NCBI GenBank assembly: GCA_905178155.1
Contig: CAJINV010000005.1
Location: 5,411,038-5,475,037, forward strand
Source of the DNA: Amoebophrya sp. A120
Lineage: Eukaryota; Sar; Dinophyceae; Syndiniales; Amoebophryaceae
Reading direction: 5' to 3'
DNA length: 64,000 nt
Shown here in pieces: positions 11,001 to 22,700 of the stretch; the stretch's first letter is position 1, and every line of letters begins with the position of its first letter. Position numbers and translations under genes: made by a program. The notes beneath the pieces are model-generated. The model saw only the letters and a list, made by a program, of their open reading frames with translations. It had not been told where the DNA came from and ran no database searches.

Positions 11001-14000
11001 GACCAAGCACGTGCCAGGTGGAATATGTCGCTTCGCATGTCAGAAGGAGCACTAGAGGCATGCGAAGGCGAAGCTGCAGTAGCAATTTAGCATAAAAAAG
11101 AAGCAAGAACAGGAGCAGCATAAAAAAGAAGCAGTTGTGTAAGTTAATGCATAATCAAACTAATCAGGGTCACCACCACCAGCAGCACCACCACGACCAC
11201 GAACTCGAGCAGTCCTCTCCGACCAACCGGTATCCGTAGCAATAGATATAAACGACCCCTCTCATCCATTACACCCCCACTACCAATCACCAGCAGCAAA
11301 GCGAGGTGCTGCCCCTGCTCTGCCAGATACAGGTACTACGAGCGCAAAAAAGTCAATGACGTCTTTATTTTTTTCGTTCACACCTTTTTTTTATACTTTA
11401 GCAAGAGCAGGAGAAGCTTAAAAAAGAAGCAGTTGATGTATAATGTTATGTTAATGCATAAAATTAAAACTAGCAGGTGGAGTAGAAGATCCAGCACCAC
11501 CACCACGACCACCACCAGCAAAACCGCCACCACCAAAACAAAAAGCGCCAGCAGCTTCTCAACCACCAGCACAGCTGGCTGGAGCTGCTGAGCCAGGTAC
11601 AACTACGAGCGCAAAAAATCAATGATGTTTTTATTTGTTCGTCCACACTCATAGTAGTGATGTTGCTTTTTGATAGTCCCTGCTCACCGCGATGAAGCAA
11701 CATAGTCAACCATAGGCACAGGGCGTTGAACCACCGAGAAAGCGCGTGCCAGTTGGATCATGCCGCTTCGCGGTTGGCGTCCATTCCGCAGCGTCTTTTT
11801 ACAGTTCCTCTTCATGGAGGAGCTGCTGCGGCAATATGCAATACAAATTTGTCTGGCTCGCGAAAAAATGACCTTCAGAAGATCCTCCTCAGAAAGATGG
11901 TCAAGGCCACGAAGCTGCATTGTCTTCCCCAGTGTTGAAGAAGGGAGGACAGCTTGGCCTTCCAGCGGGCGTGCCTTTGTGATACTGTGCGCCGCTCTTC
12001 AGAGTTGGTAGAGTCTTTGTAGGAAAAATAACAGCTGCAGTGGCGTAGATGAGACCTGTAACGACGCTTAGGCATAGGCTTCTTCTGTGAAAATAAAAGA
12101 CGCAGCGAGCAATTGCGTGCTGGCTGATGCTGACGAGATTTATATAAGCAGTGCGATCATTCATCGGAGTCGAAAAATTATATACTATACTTACAGACGG
12201 CGCTCCGGCTCCGGCTCTCACTATGCCACGACCACCACCACCACCACCACCACAAGGCCAACAACAACGACAACCACAACCACGACCACCAGGAGGAGCT
12301 GTGGAGCTAGTAGCTCTAGGTAAGAGCGCAACATGAAATCAATGATGCCTACTTTTGTTCGTCGTCGTCCACACTCAACATAACTACTATTGCCTAAATA
12401 TCCCTTTTTTTTTTTATTATGTATTCCGTGAGCTGTGTCATTCTCATTGTCCGAGCCGAAAAGGCAAAGCGGAAGTGGGTTGGCATGAAGATGAATCGGC
12501 GCAAGGTGCTAGTCGTGCCCAAAGAATAACTGTGACTACCAGGCACAGGCCTGGCGTCAGCTTCTTCAAGTGGAGTGCCACAGTAACGCCAGACCGCCCG
12601 TAGTTACCTTGACGATTTCAAAACAATTCCAAACTGAATTCAAAACGCCAGGGGGGGCGCCAGGGGCGTGCTCAAGCGCGCGTAATATAGCCTTGATCAT
12701 TAGAATGGCCGCGCAGGAGTAGTTGCAGTTGCCAACAAGACTGCAGACCGGGCTGAGGCTGATCTCTCTCTGCTCTCGCGCTCGCGCCTCACGTTGAGTG
12801 TCATTGTCAGTGCCTAAAAGTGGAAGTAGGTGAGCATGATGAATCGACGCAAGTTACTAGTCGTGTGGATGTGCGCACTGTTTTTAAGTAATCAAAGCCA
12901 AGAAAGCCGTGTATTGAACTCACCAAGGCTCGCTGTGAGATAATTTCCTCTTATTTGAGAAGGCACAGAACGATATCGGGTAGCAGCTGGATTAGCAGTC
13001 ATTTTAGGGGTAGCTCATGACTAGGGCAAGCTTATACAACAGAAATGATCAGCACCATCGCCGAAAACAAATTTGAGCAGCAGGGTCTCAGGAGCCTGTT
13101 AGTTTTGTTACCAAGGCCACTTCTAGAATCGCATCGCAAATATCGCAATCACATCAACTACATCGATTACAGGATTGCAGACAATCCAAGAAGGAGAAGA
13201 AGAAGAAGAAGAAGGAGAAGAAGACGGGCCGGGAGGTACTAGAGTCAATAATTTGATGAGGTAGGTGGAGTAGGGGAATTAGAGTTGTGTCTTTTCAAGC
13301 CCTCTGCAGGTTCCAAGCCCTCTGCAGGTTCTTGCAGAAGATCTTCAGATACAGCAGAGTCAAATTTGCAAGTTCTTATCCACAGAAGAAATGTTAGAAG
13401 TAAACCACCGGACTGCAGCCGCTTTCGATATTCCATGATGTTGAAAGCATCGCCACACTATAATGATTTGTGAAGAGTATAGTTAAATCGCGTCGCCGCG
13501 GTCCTCTCCCACCAACCACGAAGCTGCATCGTCTTCTCCAGTGTTGAAGGGAGGACTGCTTGGCCTTCCAGCGGGCATGCCTTCGCGACACTGTGCGCCG
13601 CTCTTCAGAGTTGGCAGAGTCTTTGTAGGAAAAAAAACCGCTGCAGTGGCGTAGATGAGACCTGACGTAACGGCGCTTAGGCATAGGCTTGTGAAAATAA
13701 AAGACGCAGCGAGCAATTGCGTGCTGGCTGCTGCTGAGATTTATATAAGCAGTGCGATCATTCGGAATCGGAAAATTATATACTATACAGGCGGCGATCC
13801 GGCTCCCCTTCAAGGACAAGACGGCCCAGGTGGGTGGTTGCGGTGGCCGCAGTGGCTGCGGCTGCCGCGGTGGCGACAACCACAAGAACCACAATCAGAA
13901 TCACAACCACCACCACAACCACCACAACCACTACAACCAGTACAACCAGTACAACCACTACAACAACAAGAACAACAACAACAACAACAAGGCCAACTAC

Positions 14001-16077
14001 AACCACCACAACAACAACCACTACAACAACAACAACCAGCACAACCACAACCACGACCACCAGTTGGAGGAGCTGTTGGAGCAGTAGCTCAAGGTAAGAG
14101 CGCCACATGAAATCAATGACGCCTACTTTTGTTCGTCGTCGTCCACGCTCAGCATAACTATTGCTGATTATCCCTTTTAATTTTTTTTTGAATATTCCGT
14201 GATGGTCATTCTCATTGTCATTGCCTAAAAGCGGAAGTAGGTGAGCATGAAGATGAATCGGCGCAAGGTGCTAGTCGTGCCCAACGAATAACTATGACTA
14301 CCAGGCACAGGCCTGGCGTCAGCATCAGCTTCTTCAAGTGGAATGCCAGAAGCGCCGAGCGCAAACCACAGACACTGCGACGAGCGCAAAAAAATCAATG
14401 ATGTGTTTTTTTGTTCGTCCACATCCAGGGGATTGCTGATCATTCTATAAGCTAGTCCTTTGCGGCGATAGTCCATGCCAACCGCGAAGCAACATGGTCA
14501 ACCTGCTTAGCGCGTCGAACCACAGACGAAGCACATGCCAGGTGGTGGATCATGTCGCAGCTTCGCGTGTCAGAAGGACTCTAGAGGCAGGCGAAGCTGC
14601 AGTAGCAGGAGCAGTATAGAAAAGAAGCAAGAACAGGAGCAGCAAAAAATAAAAGACGCAGATGTATATGATTACAACTTAAACCATAAAACACTACACA
14701 ACTAACAGTTGAAGGGCCACTTCCGCGACCTCAACGACGCTTGCGCCCGCCGAAACAGTTTTCGGTCGATGGCGCACTGCACTCGCTCATCAAGTTCGGC
14801 AGCCAGGACACTACTGCGGAAAAGCTCACAGAGGTGGTGAAGGCGTACTGTGATCAGTACAAGGGACTCGACAAGCTAGTGAAAACACTCCCGGAAGACT
14901 GGCCAGAAGCAGATAATGAGCAAGGCGCCCCCGCCCCCAACCCCGACGAGGACGTGAGGTGCGACCTCTTCTCTGGCTACTTTCATGTGGGGACGCTGTC
15001 GGGCGGCAAAAGCGTGGCCGGCACCAATAAAGTCCGGGCCCTGAAGCTGTACACTGAAGACACACGACCAGCACGAGCACCGGAAGCTGCCGAAGCGGTC
15101 ATTTTGGCGCCTGGGTGGGAGGTGATTGTGGCGACCCCGAGCGTGGTGGTGAACCAGAATTCTGTATCGACGGAAAAAATGTCTGCTAGATCTGGAAAGT
15201 TGTTATGCTAAAAGCGAACGGTAGGCGCAGGCCCACACCCAGTGCGATGCATCGTAAAGCCCAAGCGTGACAAACTTACGAGCTTCCATGTGTTGCGGAT
15301 TCCGCGTGATGCGCTGTCCAGTTTTTGCATGACAGATAAGTAGAGGACCTTTATTTTGTCCTCGTGCCCATGCGTCACGGATTCTCGAGTTGTCGTGTCA
15401 GACATGCATGAAAAATGTAGCAATCGTCTAGACCTCCCAGACATGTTTGCATTTGATAGTATGGCAGCGGCAGCGAATCATGGGAATGGTTCTCGCTCGT
15501 CTTCCTGAACTACGCTCCGAACGATCTGAACACGGTGCGATCCCAAATTTTGAACGAGAAGTTTAGCATCACAAACCCAATGGCCCAGCCCTTGCTGGTG
15601 CCCACCCGGGACATCACGTTCTATCAACTGTAAAAATGTCTGGGTCTGGAAGATTCTGACACTTGTCATGCACGTTTTGCATGAGCCACGGTGTCTGTGA
15701 TCCATACCCTAGCAATACAGATTTTTTGAGGGCTTCTTGATGCCTATTCCGAATGACAAATGCCTTCTCAGCGTAGCAAAAATTGCATTCCCTTTGGTAC
15801 TCATGCAATACAGATTTTTTTGGAATCCAAACGCAGCATCACAGGTTGCATTCTTCCAGACCCAGACACTTTTACATGTGATACGTTCGAAACTGTGTTG
15901 GTGAAGCCTCCTCCAGCTGCAACAACGGAAGCTGCACCAACGGAGCCTCCTCCTGCCGCAACAGCACAATCAACAGCAGCAGCTGCAGCAGAGCCTGCAG
16001 CTACACAACCTTCCGCGCCGAGCCAAACCAGGGACGCGGTTCCATTTTCAACTGGGACTCAGTATTTCGGGGACTAG
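8056..16077 (+). CDS. G2: unknown Pro/Ala/Gln-rich protein with modular exons
   Basis: The ATG at 8056 starts a possible signal peptide (MPMWGSMPFFSKKTLIAVWWASLVG); the end of that first exon is unresolved. Further exons I can support: about 8700-9530, 10011-10058, 10798-10878, from 11168 (end near 11229), near 11294-11332, 11477-11596, 12197-12319, 13791-14093, 14709-15163, 15460-15621, 15889-16077; a short basic exon near 13181-13235 is possible. Most internal introns are GT-AG, and the repeat exons begin and end in phase 1, so they can be gained or lost without a frame shift; they encode Pro, Ala, Gln and Gly runs. The C-terminal 270 residues look folded: SPEDWPEAD-like acidic part, GYFHVGTLSGGKSVAGTNKVRALKL, then ESWEWFSLVFLNYAPNDLN and SITNPMAQPLLVPTRDITF, then an Ala/Pro tail and TAG at 16075-16077. 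No family recognised. The 3' half is firm; the 5' exon joins are tentative. Confidence 0.6.
8936..8960. repeat. Perfect palindrome inside a G2 exon
   Basis: TGTGGGAAAAT, then AAT, then its exact complement, giving an 11-bp stem with a 3-nt loop. The reading frame of the exon is open through it. Confidence 0.8.
11908..12590 (+). repeat. Segmental duplication, copy 1
   Basis: Closely matches 13517-14360. The left block (about 11908-12214) and right block (about 12311-12590) are conserved; the low-complexity exon between them differs in length. Confidence 0.85.
13517..14360 (+). repeat. Segmental duplication, copy 2
   Basis: Second copy of the exon-intron module at 11908-12590. Here the CCACAA repeat exon is expanded to 303 bp, against 123 bp in copy 1. 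Confidence 0.85.
15165..15458. mobile_element. Degenerate family A introner using GT-AG
   Basis: The left end is eroded (TATCGACGG, AAAATGTCTG) and the right end is CCCAGACATGTTTGCATTTGATA-like. No matching 5-bp duplication. Cutting at GT (15164) and AG (15459) joins NQNS to YGSGSESWEWF in frame. Confidence 0.78.
15622..15883. mobile_element. Introner, family A
   Basis: TATCAACTGTAAAAATG start and TTACATGTGATA end. Exact duplication CGTTC. Last intron of G2. Confidence 0.9.
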
Positions 16078-16991
16078 CAGCTACGATGCATGACCCGGCG
16101 CTTGCTCCCGTTAATTAGTCCCTGCCTCTTCTTCATTTTCATCTTCCACTACTGCCACTATTTCTAGATCAGCAGCAGCAGCTAGTCCCTCGCAAACCAC
16201 TGATGACAATTATAACAGCTTCAACTACAGAAATCATTCTACTTTGTCATCATCGTCATCATCTTCTTCTTCTTCTTTTACATCAGCAGCGCAATCTTTT
16301 CAATCGGTTTCAGCAGCAGACAGAGTACCAATCCAGGCGATACGGAGAATGCAGGGTCGTGAAAGGATATTCTGAGGCGAAAGCGCCGAATAGAATGCAA
16401 TAAGTTCATCAGGTTGCTCCCGCTGTTGCAGCCGGGGCAACTGCCGATCACCACCCTGCAGCGGGGGTTGTAGGTGGACCAGGGGAGGGTGTTGAGAAGA
16501 TGGTTGTATCAGCTGCAGCGCCACCTCATGATATTTAAACCTCGAGCAGCCCCTGCGTCGGTCGTAGCGCCAGTTGGTGTCGCGTTTCCTTCCTCGTCCC
16601 GCTGTAATGCATCACTCAACCACCACTGGCCTTCAAGCGCAACCATTGCAATACAATTCAAAGACTCAAGTAGAATGAATGACTGCGCAGTCCGCCCCCG
16701 AACTTCAGAATGACTAGGAGCGCTTGGTCATATTTTGACTACTTTCTTTTATATTGTTCTTTTTTGTTTGTCCACGTCAGTCAATCCCATCTCATTAGGA
16801 TACATGTATTGTTTTTTTGTAAATCTTCTTTTCTTCTTGCAGTGCCCTGTTTAAGTTTATCAACCCCTGTCGTGGTTCTTGCCCAGGGCGAGACTCATGT
16901 GCGCGAGTTGGCCGCGCCTGCTAATTGTATGTTGTGCGCCCTCGGCCCGCGAGAAGATCTTCGATGACGAGGGAAATAACTACAAGAACCT

Positions 16992-17058
16992 CCGCCGCGC
17001 AAAGTTTTTTCACTTTGCGCGGCGGATGTTTTCTTCGTCTTTAAGACGAAGAAAACAT
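16992..17058. repeat. Two abutting perfect hairpins
   Basis: First: a 14-bp stem CCGCCGCGCAAAGT (16992-17005) with loop TTTTTC and complement at 17012-17025. Second starts at the next base: ATGTTTTCTTCGTC (17026-17039) with complement at 17045-17058. Confidence 0.9.
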
Positions 17059-17109
17059 CAAGCAGGAGCCGCGAGAGCTTTTTATCAAGTGGGAGCAGGC
17101 CACTTTTCT

Positions 17110-17590
17110 TGCTTTTGTTGCTATTTCAATGCTTTTTGGTTTTTTTTTGTTTTTTTTTTCGTTTTTTTTCCAATTTTTTTCCTTTTTTTCTTTTTTTTTT
17201 TCATGCGCAGTTTTTCGCTTTCTTTTTTGCGCGCTTTTTTTTTTGCTTTACTTCATGGCCATTTTTTGCACCGAGCATCCATCTATCATAGTCTTATTCG
17301 TATAGAGCTATGACTGAACTCCATGCGATTGTCTATGACAGACATGCACTGGATCAGGTGCCGAGCTTTTGTTTCTTTTTTTCGCTTTCGGCTTTCCATT
17401 TTCATTTTTTCACTTTTGTTTTCTCACTTTCTTCATTTTCGCTTTTGCACCTTTACTTTTCCACTTTTTCTCCTTTTCCGCTTTTTTTTGTTGGTTTGCG
17501 TTTTCCATTTTCGCTTTTGCTTTATTTTTTTGGAATCTTTTGTTTTGTTTTTCTTCTTTTCGCGCCCTTCATTTACTCAAGCATAAATCA
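17110..17590 (+). repeat. T-rich / polypyrimidine tract
   Basis: Long runs of T with TTC and TTTCGC interruptions over nearly 500 bp. The Phe/Leu-rich open frames it creates are not credible proteins. Confidence 0.8.
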
Positions 17591-19730
17591 ACAAAACAAA
17601 GACCACAAGCACTTGAATGCTCTATGTCTAAAAAGAAGCGCATTCCATGCGCAGGAACAAGAATTCTACTGCAGATAGCATATGCGCAGCGGCCCCCCCC
17701 CTGTCGTTCATATGCCCAAGGTTGATCATATTTGCAATTATGAGTCCAGGCCGTCGTTTTTTTTGATGTCTTGCAGAACACGCTACCTCCGCACGTGACC
17801 CCCTGCACAGAACGACATGTCGACTGCTCAAGCGCAGTATCCATGTGTCGCGTGGCTCTGAGAAAGGAGCGTCTGACTTTTTACGACCTTCCGGCTTCTG
17901 CATGTTCTTGATCAACAAGCCCCGACTTTGATAATTGCGACCCAGCTGCTGCAGTAGATGCGACCCCCTTTCGTTCCTTGAGAAGCATACAACAATTTCA
18001 CCATGCTGCACAAACGAAGCACTACTAGCACGACAATAAATAAAGTAACATCAGCAGCACCCGATGAAAAATGTAAATGGAGAATTATCAGTGCAAAAAG
18101 TATTTCTCTACGAAGATATATCACACGCAGCGGAGCCGACAGGAATAGTGCTGGATGGTGTCTGTGTTTGTCGAGAGTGCGCCTCGTACTCGTTTCAAAT
18201 ACGACCTTGCGGCTTTTCTCCTTCCAGTGGTATTTACAGATTTTTAGCAGATGCTGTCTCCTCGATCTCGGTTCGTGATCGTACTAGCATCATTTAGTAA
18301 AGAGCTCTAACTCGTCTTCAACGCTAACGGCTTGGACTCCTTTCGGTTTAGCTTCCGTTCCGTGCTTCATTCGCGACCAAGGAAGCAAGCACAGGAGAAG
18401 TGAAAACTCGGTTTTGAGCGAGCTAGATTCAGCAACAGCATCACGTTGGCTACTTCTTTCTCGGTTTATTTCGTGTAGCAGGAGGAAAAAAATGAAATGC
18501 ACTTTCCTGCTTTTTCTTGCGCTTCCTTGATGAGTAGCGAGCTGCTAGGCTTTTAATTTCATGTCTTTGGTCGTTGATTGGTGACAGAGCATGTCAATGT
18601 CTATCAAGCACGGCAGAAGTCGGTCCTAGTGTCTAGTGTTAATACGACGAGGTATTATTAGCTCTCTTCGTCCTTGTGGCACGTATTGACACGTGATTGT
18701 GTACATGTCGGCTTGTCTTCCCTACGTGATGTGGCACTTGAAGATGATTTTCGTCCTGTGCCGGCGCGGAGTGTTGCCCTCATAATTCGGTTTATCGTGT
18801 TGTACTTTTGCGCAAGTGCAGCAGGGAGGTGCACGCACGAGAAGCAGTGTTTGGTCGGTGTGGTACAACGTGCCTGCTTCGTGTTTGGTCGTCAAACTCA
18901 AGAGCAGCACTCTCAAGTAGATGCACCAACATTCCCTTTTTCGGTGTCGTGTTTCATTGTGCTTTATTCTACAACTTTTTTTCGGTGTCGTGCTTTTCAT
19001 CTCACTGCTACATCACTCTATCGCTGGTGCGGAAGATATCCCCTTGTTCATTTTCTTTCGTCAGGTACAGACCTCTTCCTCTTAATATTTTCTCGCTCTC
19101 CCGCCCCAGGAATTAATAAGCTTAAAACGCGCAACATTATTGCTCTTGTCCTCCCCTGTACGTTAATAAATCTTGATCATATCGAAGCTGCTAGCGCTAG
19201 ACGCGTAGTACGCTGGAGGATAATTACAATTAGAGAAGTATTTACGGAGAGCAGAGAATTACCAAAGTAAACTCAATACGGAAGAAGTTTTACCCGTTGA
19301 ACGCGCAACACTATGGCCAAAACCAACATGAAGTAGGCCTTTTCCTCTCGTGCTCATTGACCCGCAAACCTCTTCTGTGCGTTCGATTTGAAGAATGAAG
19401 GCTGGCAGCAACGTCAAGCTCGTCAACATCGAGCATTTTTACCGAGTTGTAACATGATCATTCGGCGGCGCATCCGCATCGCACGACGACGGCCGCGGCC
19501 GGGACTGAGCTCCGGTTCAAAATAGGCCAATTTCAATTTATTACAAGGCGTAGCATTTCGAATTCTCCATCTCCACTCATCATCACCAAGCGCTGTATAC
19601 GAAGGCAGAGGCAGACCAATATAAGTAAGTACTTAAGCATCTCTCGTCATCGACGTCTGTACCTGTAGTGCCACGACGTTTGTATAGTGTATAGGTACAT
19701 TATAGCTTCCAAGTAGAGTAAAAATAAAAT

Positions 19731-22700
19731 GCAGACAGTCACGAATTACGAGGAAGAGGAAGACACGCTGGGCGAAGTTATCACACACAGAAGATGATGA
19801 AAACCACTACACGACTGTCACTGGTGTCGGGAGCATGAGTATTAAGTTGTCGTCGTTGATGTCCTGCAGCTTTGCGTTTTGCAGAAATAGAAAATCAAAA
19901 GAAACGAAAATAACAACGAGGCCACACTCGCACACAGATGTTGAAGAAGCATCTTATGTTTGTTTTGTAGCCGATTGCGATTCATGGAAGAAGTTTTGAC
20001 CTCATCGATGCATCTTCTACACGCCTCCACTATAGTGCAGAAGCAGAAGTGGTTTTCTTTATCTTCTGGATATTACTTGGCTCCTGTGGTTGCCCCCGGA
20101 CGGAGGAACCGAACATGTATGGGCTACTCAGCTGGATTATGACAGTGCGCAACTCGTCCCCCTCCCCGTCATTTGTATAGCATGAACAGCAAAAATACAG
20201 GCATCAGCAAGGATGCCGGTTTTGCATGACAAATTTGTACTGGAGTAGAGTGCTACTCGGGCTACGAGAACTTGTCATGCAAACAGTGCCAAGGGCCAAT
20301 GGGTGGATATGGATTGGGTATTTTGCATGACAAATGAGGGGGAGCAGGGAGAGTTGTGCATTGTCATATAATGGATGAAAAAAATTAAGTGGAAAAAGGT
20401 GAACAAAGAGCAAATTTGACTTTCTCCGATACCGATCCCTGTTGTAGCAACTTCTCTTGCATGATGAGAGATGTTGATTCTATTTGCATGGAATGCAATG
20501 CGGTTTGGAAGTACGTGTCATGCCAAACACGTATTAAAGTATAAGTAGTGGTAGAGCAGGACTTCCTGTTGTTCTTGACTCGGGGGCACCCGATGTATTA
20601 ATTAATACTTCCCGCATGTTGAAATAAAGATAATTGATCTTGCATGAATAAAATGATATTATTTATACAAATTCTTTCCCTTGAGATGATTATTCCCACT
20701 GTTGAGGCTTGTTCCATAACTGCTTTTTGAAGTTTCTTTGCTGCACTTATGCATTGCAAATATGTCTGGGTCTGGAAGAATGCAACCTCTCTTGCTAAAA
20801 AATCTGAATCATGCAAAAATCTGTGTTGCATGGTTGCCAAAAGTCGTCCGGCTTTGACCAAGTCGGGAGGGAGTTTCTCATGCAGGATAGGCATGATAGA
20901 GATCGCGGAGAATCTGTCGCGCTAGGTCCTGCATTCCAGACCTCAAGGGTTATGGAAAAGCTGCGTTACAAATCTCGTAATCTTCCAGACCAACACATAT
21001 TTGCAATTGATAGCACTTGCTCGATCGCGAATTGGGATGGGTATGCAGGCTGCCCCTTTGTCATCTCCGTTGCCGGTGTGTCCGGTGGCAGTTTGTTGCT
21101 TCTGATTGCAGTCGTGCTGCGTTGCACCGCCTACGTGACCGAAACGACTACGGTCACGACAGTTACGCAGGGCAGTTCCGGCGGGGCGACTACATATCAA
21201 GTGAAAATATGTCTGGGTCTGGAAGACTGCATGTTTGTCATGCTTGTCTGGCATGGCTCTCAAATCTGTCATGCACGTTACCCAAGAGCGCAAGGCGATT
21301 TTTCTGACATTCAGAAACGCAGTTTGTCATGCAGAATAGGCAACACTTAGAACAAGCTCAGAAACCTGTCATGCTGAGCCAGCACCACTTGTGGCCTCCT
21401 CATGGTGCGCCACCCAGCATCACAAGTTTCCAGACCCTGACATATTTTCATTTGATACTACAAGCGCTAGTACAACTGAAACAGACGACGCAAGAACGTC
21501 ATCAGAGGAGACTAGTAGTGAAGAGACTGGCTGTATCCTGAGTAAAAACGTCCCCACACCAGAGTTGTAATGCAGATTTGCAAAGACAGGAAGACTTGTA
21601 ATGCGCATCCCCATGAGAGCCATTTCCAATCGTGTTTTGGAATTTGTGATGCTGTGAACAGGATGAGCAGATGAATCTGTGACGTGGATGCACTTGCTAA
21701 CCTGCACTACACTGCAGAGCGCAACTTGTCACGCGTGACTCACAAAGCTCCTAGGTTTGTGTTGCAAAATCCCCATCCTGACTCTGGTGTGGGTACGTTT
21801 TTACTCAGGATAGCGTGGAAGGGCGGCGCGTGCGTGGGGGTTTTGTTCTGGTTTGCGGTAATTACCGGCGTAGCGCTTCTCGTCGCCGCAATGGCGCACG
21901 GCGCATTTTTCTGGGTGCCCTCCGTCTACCAACCACCGAAAAGGTATGGAAGCGTCAGGTTTGAAATCGTCAAAGTTGAAATAGTCTGTAATGCATAAAA
22001 TGCATGACCCGACCCCGAGGCACGTGTGTTGCAGAGCAGGTAAGTGAGGCCGATTGCAAGCCTGTTCGGGGTTACAGCTCGAGCTGCTAAAGTAGCATGA
22101 GAAAATCACTCTTCTTTGCCTAAACAGCATGACAAACTGGATCTAGGGACCACCGAAATTTGTCATGCGCCACTTAGAAACTGGATTCCAACTGGCAACC
22201 ATTTTATGCATGACAAATTATTTCAACTTTGTTGATTTCAACTCTGACACATCCATAAAAGGCGAACGACCCATGCCGCGATGATCCCCGCACTGGGGCC
22301 GGCGGTCAAGGCCAAAAATAAAGCTGTTAGCACAAGAACCAGTGATGGCGCAGCAGCAGAAACCGCGCCGCCCCCTGGTTCGCAGCAGGGGGGTGACGCC
22401 CCTGCAGACGTGGATATTATTTCCGAAGATATCGAAAGGAAAAATGCCCCCTCGCCATAATATCAAAATGGAACTTCTGACGCTGAATTTGTGTACGCAA
22501 ATACGCTTTGCATTGATGCAGGAATGCATTGCGTTTGCGGCCAGATCTCCAACCTAGGTAGGGGCTTTTGGGTCCTCTAGAAGTTGTTCAGCATTGCAAA
22601 CGGCTGCCCTGTTTTAGGCCCAAGAACAGCATGGAAAAGCGCTTCCATAATGGGACGCACAAGCTTCTGCCCTTGTCTTCTTGCAAGACAAAGAACGTGA

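Larger units (their letters stand above)
10059..14708 (+). repeat. Repetitive GT-AG introns of G2
   Basis: The introns starting at 10059, 10879, 11333, 11597, 12320 and 14094 share a block that begins after the donor with a GAGCGC-like string, then AAATCAATGATG, TTTGTTCGTCCAC and often a segment with CCGCGAAGCAACATGGTCAACC. The block recurs at 14380-14540 inside an intron. They lack the introner ends and the TTTGTNATGC motif, so they are a separate repeat class spread by tandem duplication with the exons. Confidence 0.7.
16078..19730. other. Intergenic, G2 to G3
   Basis: No introner. Contains twin hairpins (16992-17058) and a long pyrimidine tract (about 17110-17590). Open frames here are Phe-rich artefacts of the T tract or fragments without convincing coding character. 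I see no RNA gene. Confidence 0.5.

Noticed and set aside
17109-17725. Phe/Leu-rich frames that look like multi-span membrane proteins.
   Set aside because: Produced by the T-rich tract; overlapping frames all look the same and no exon junctions support them.
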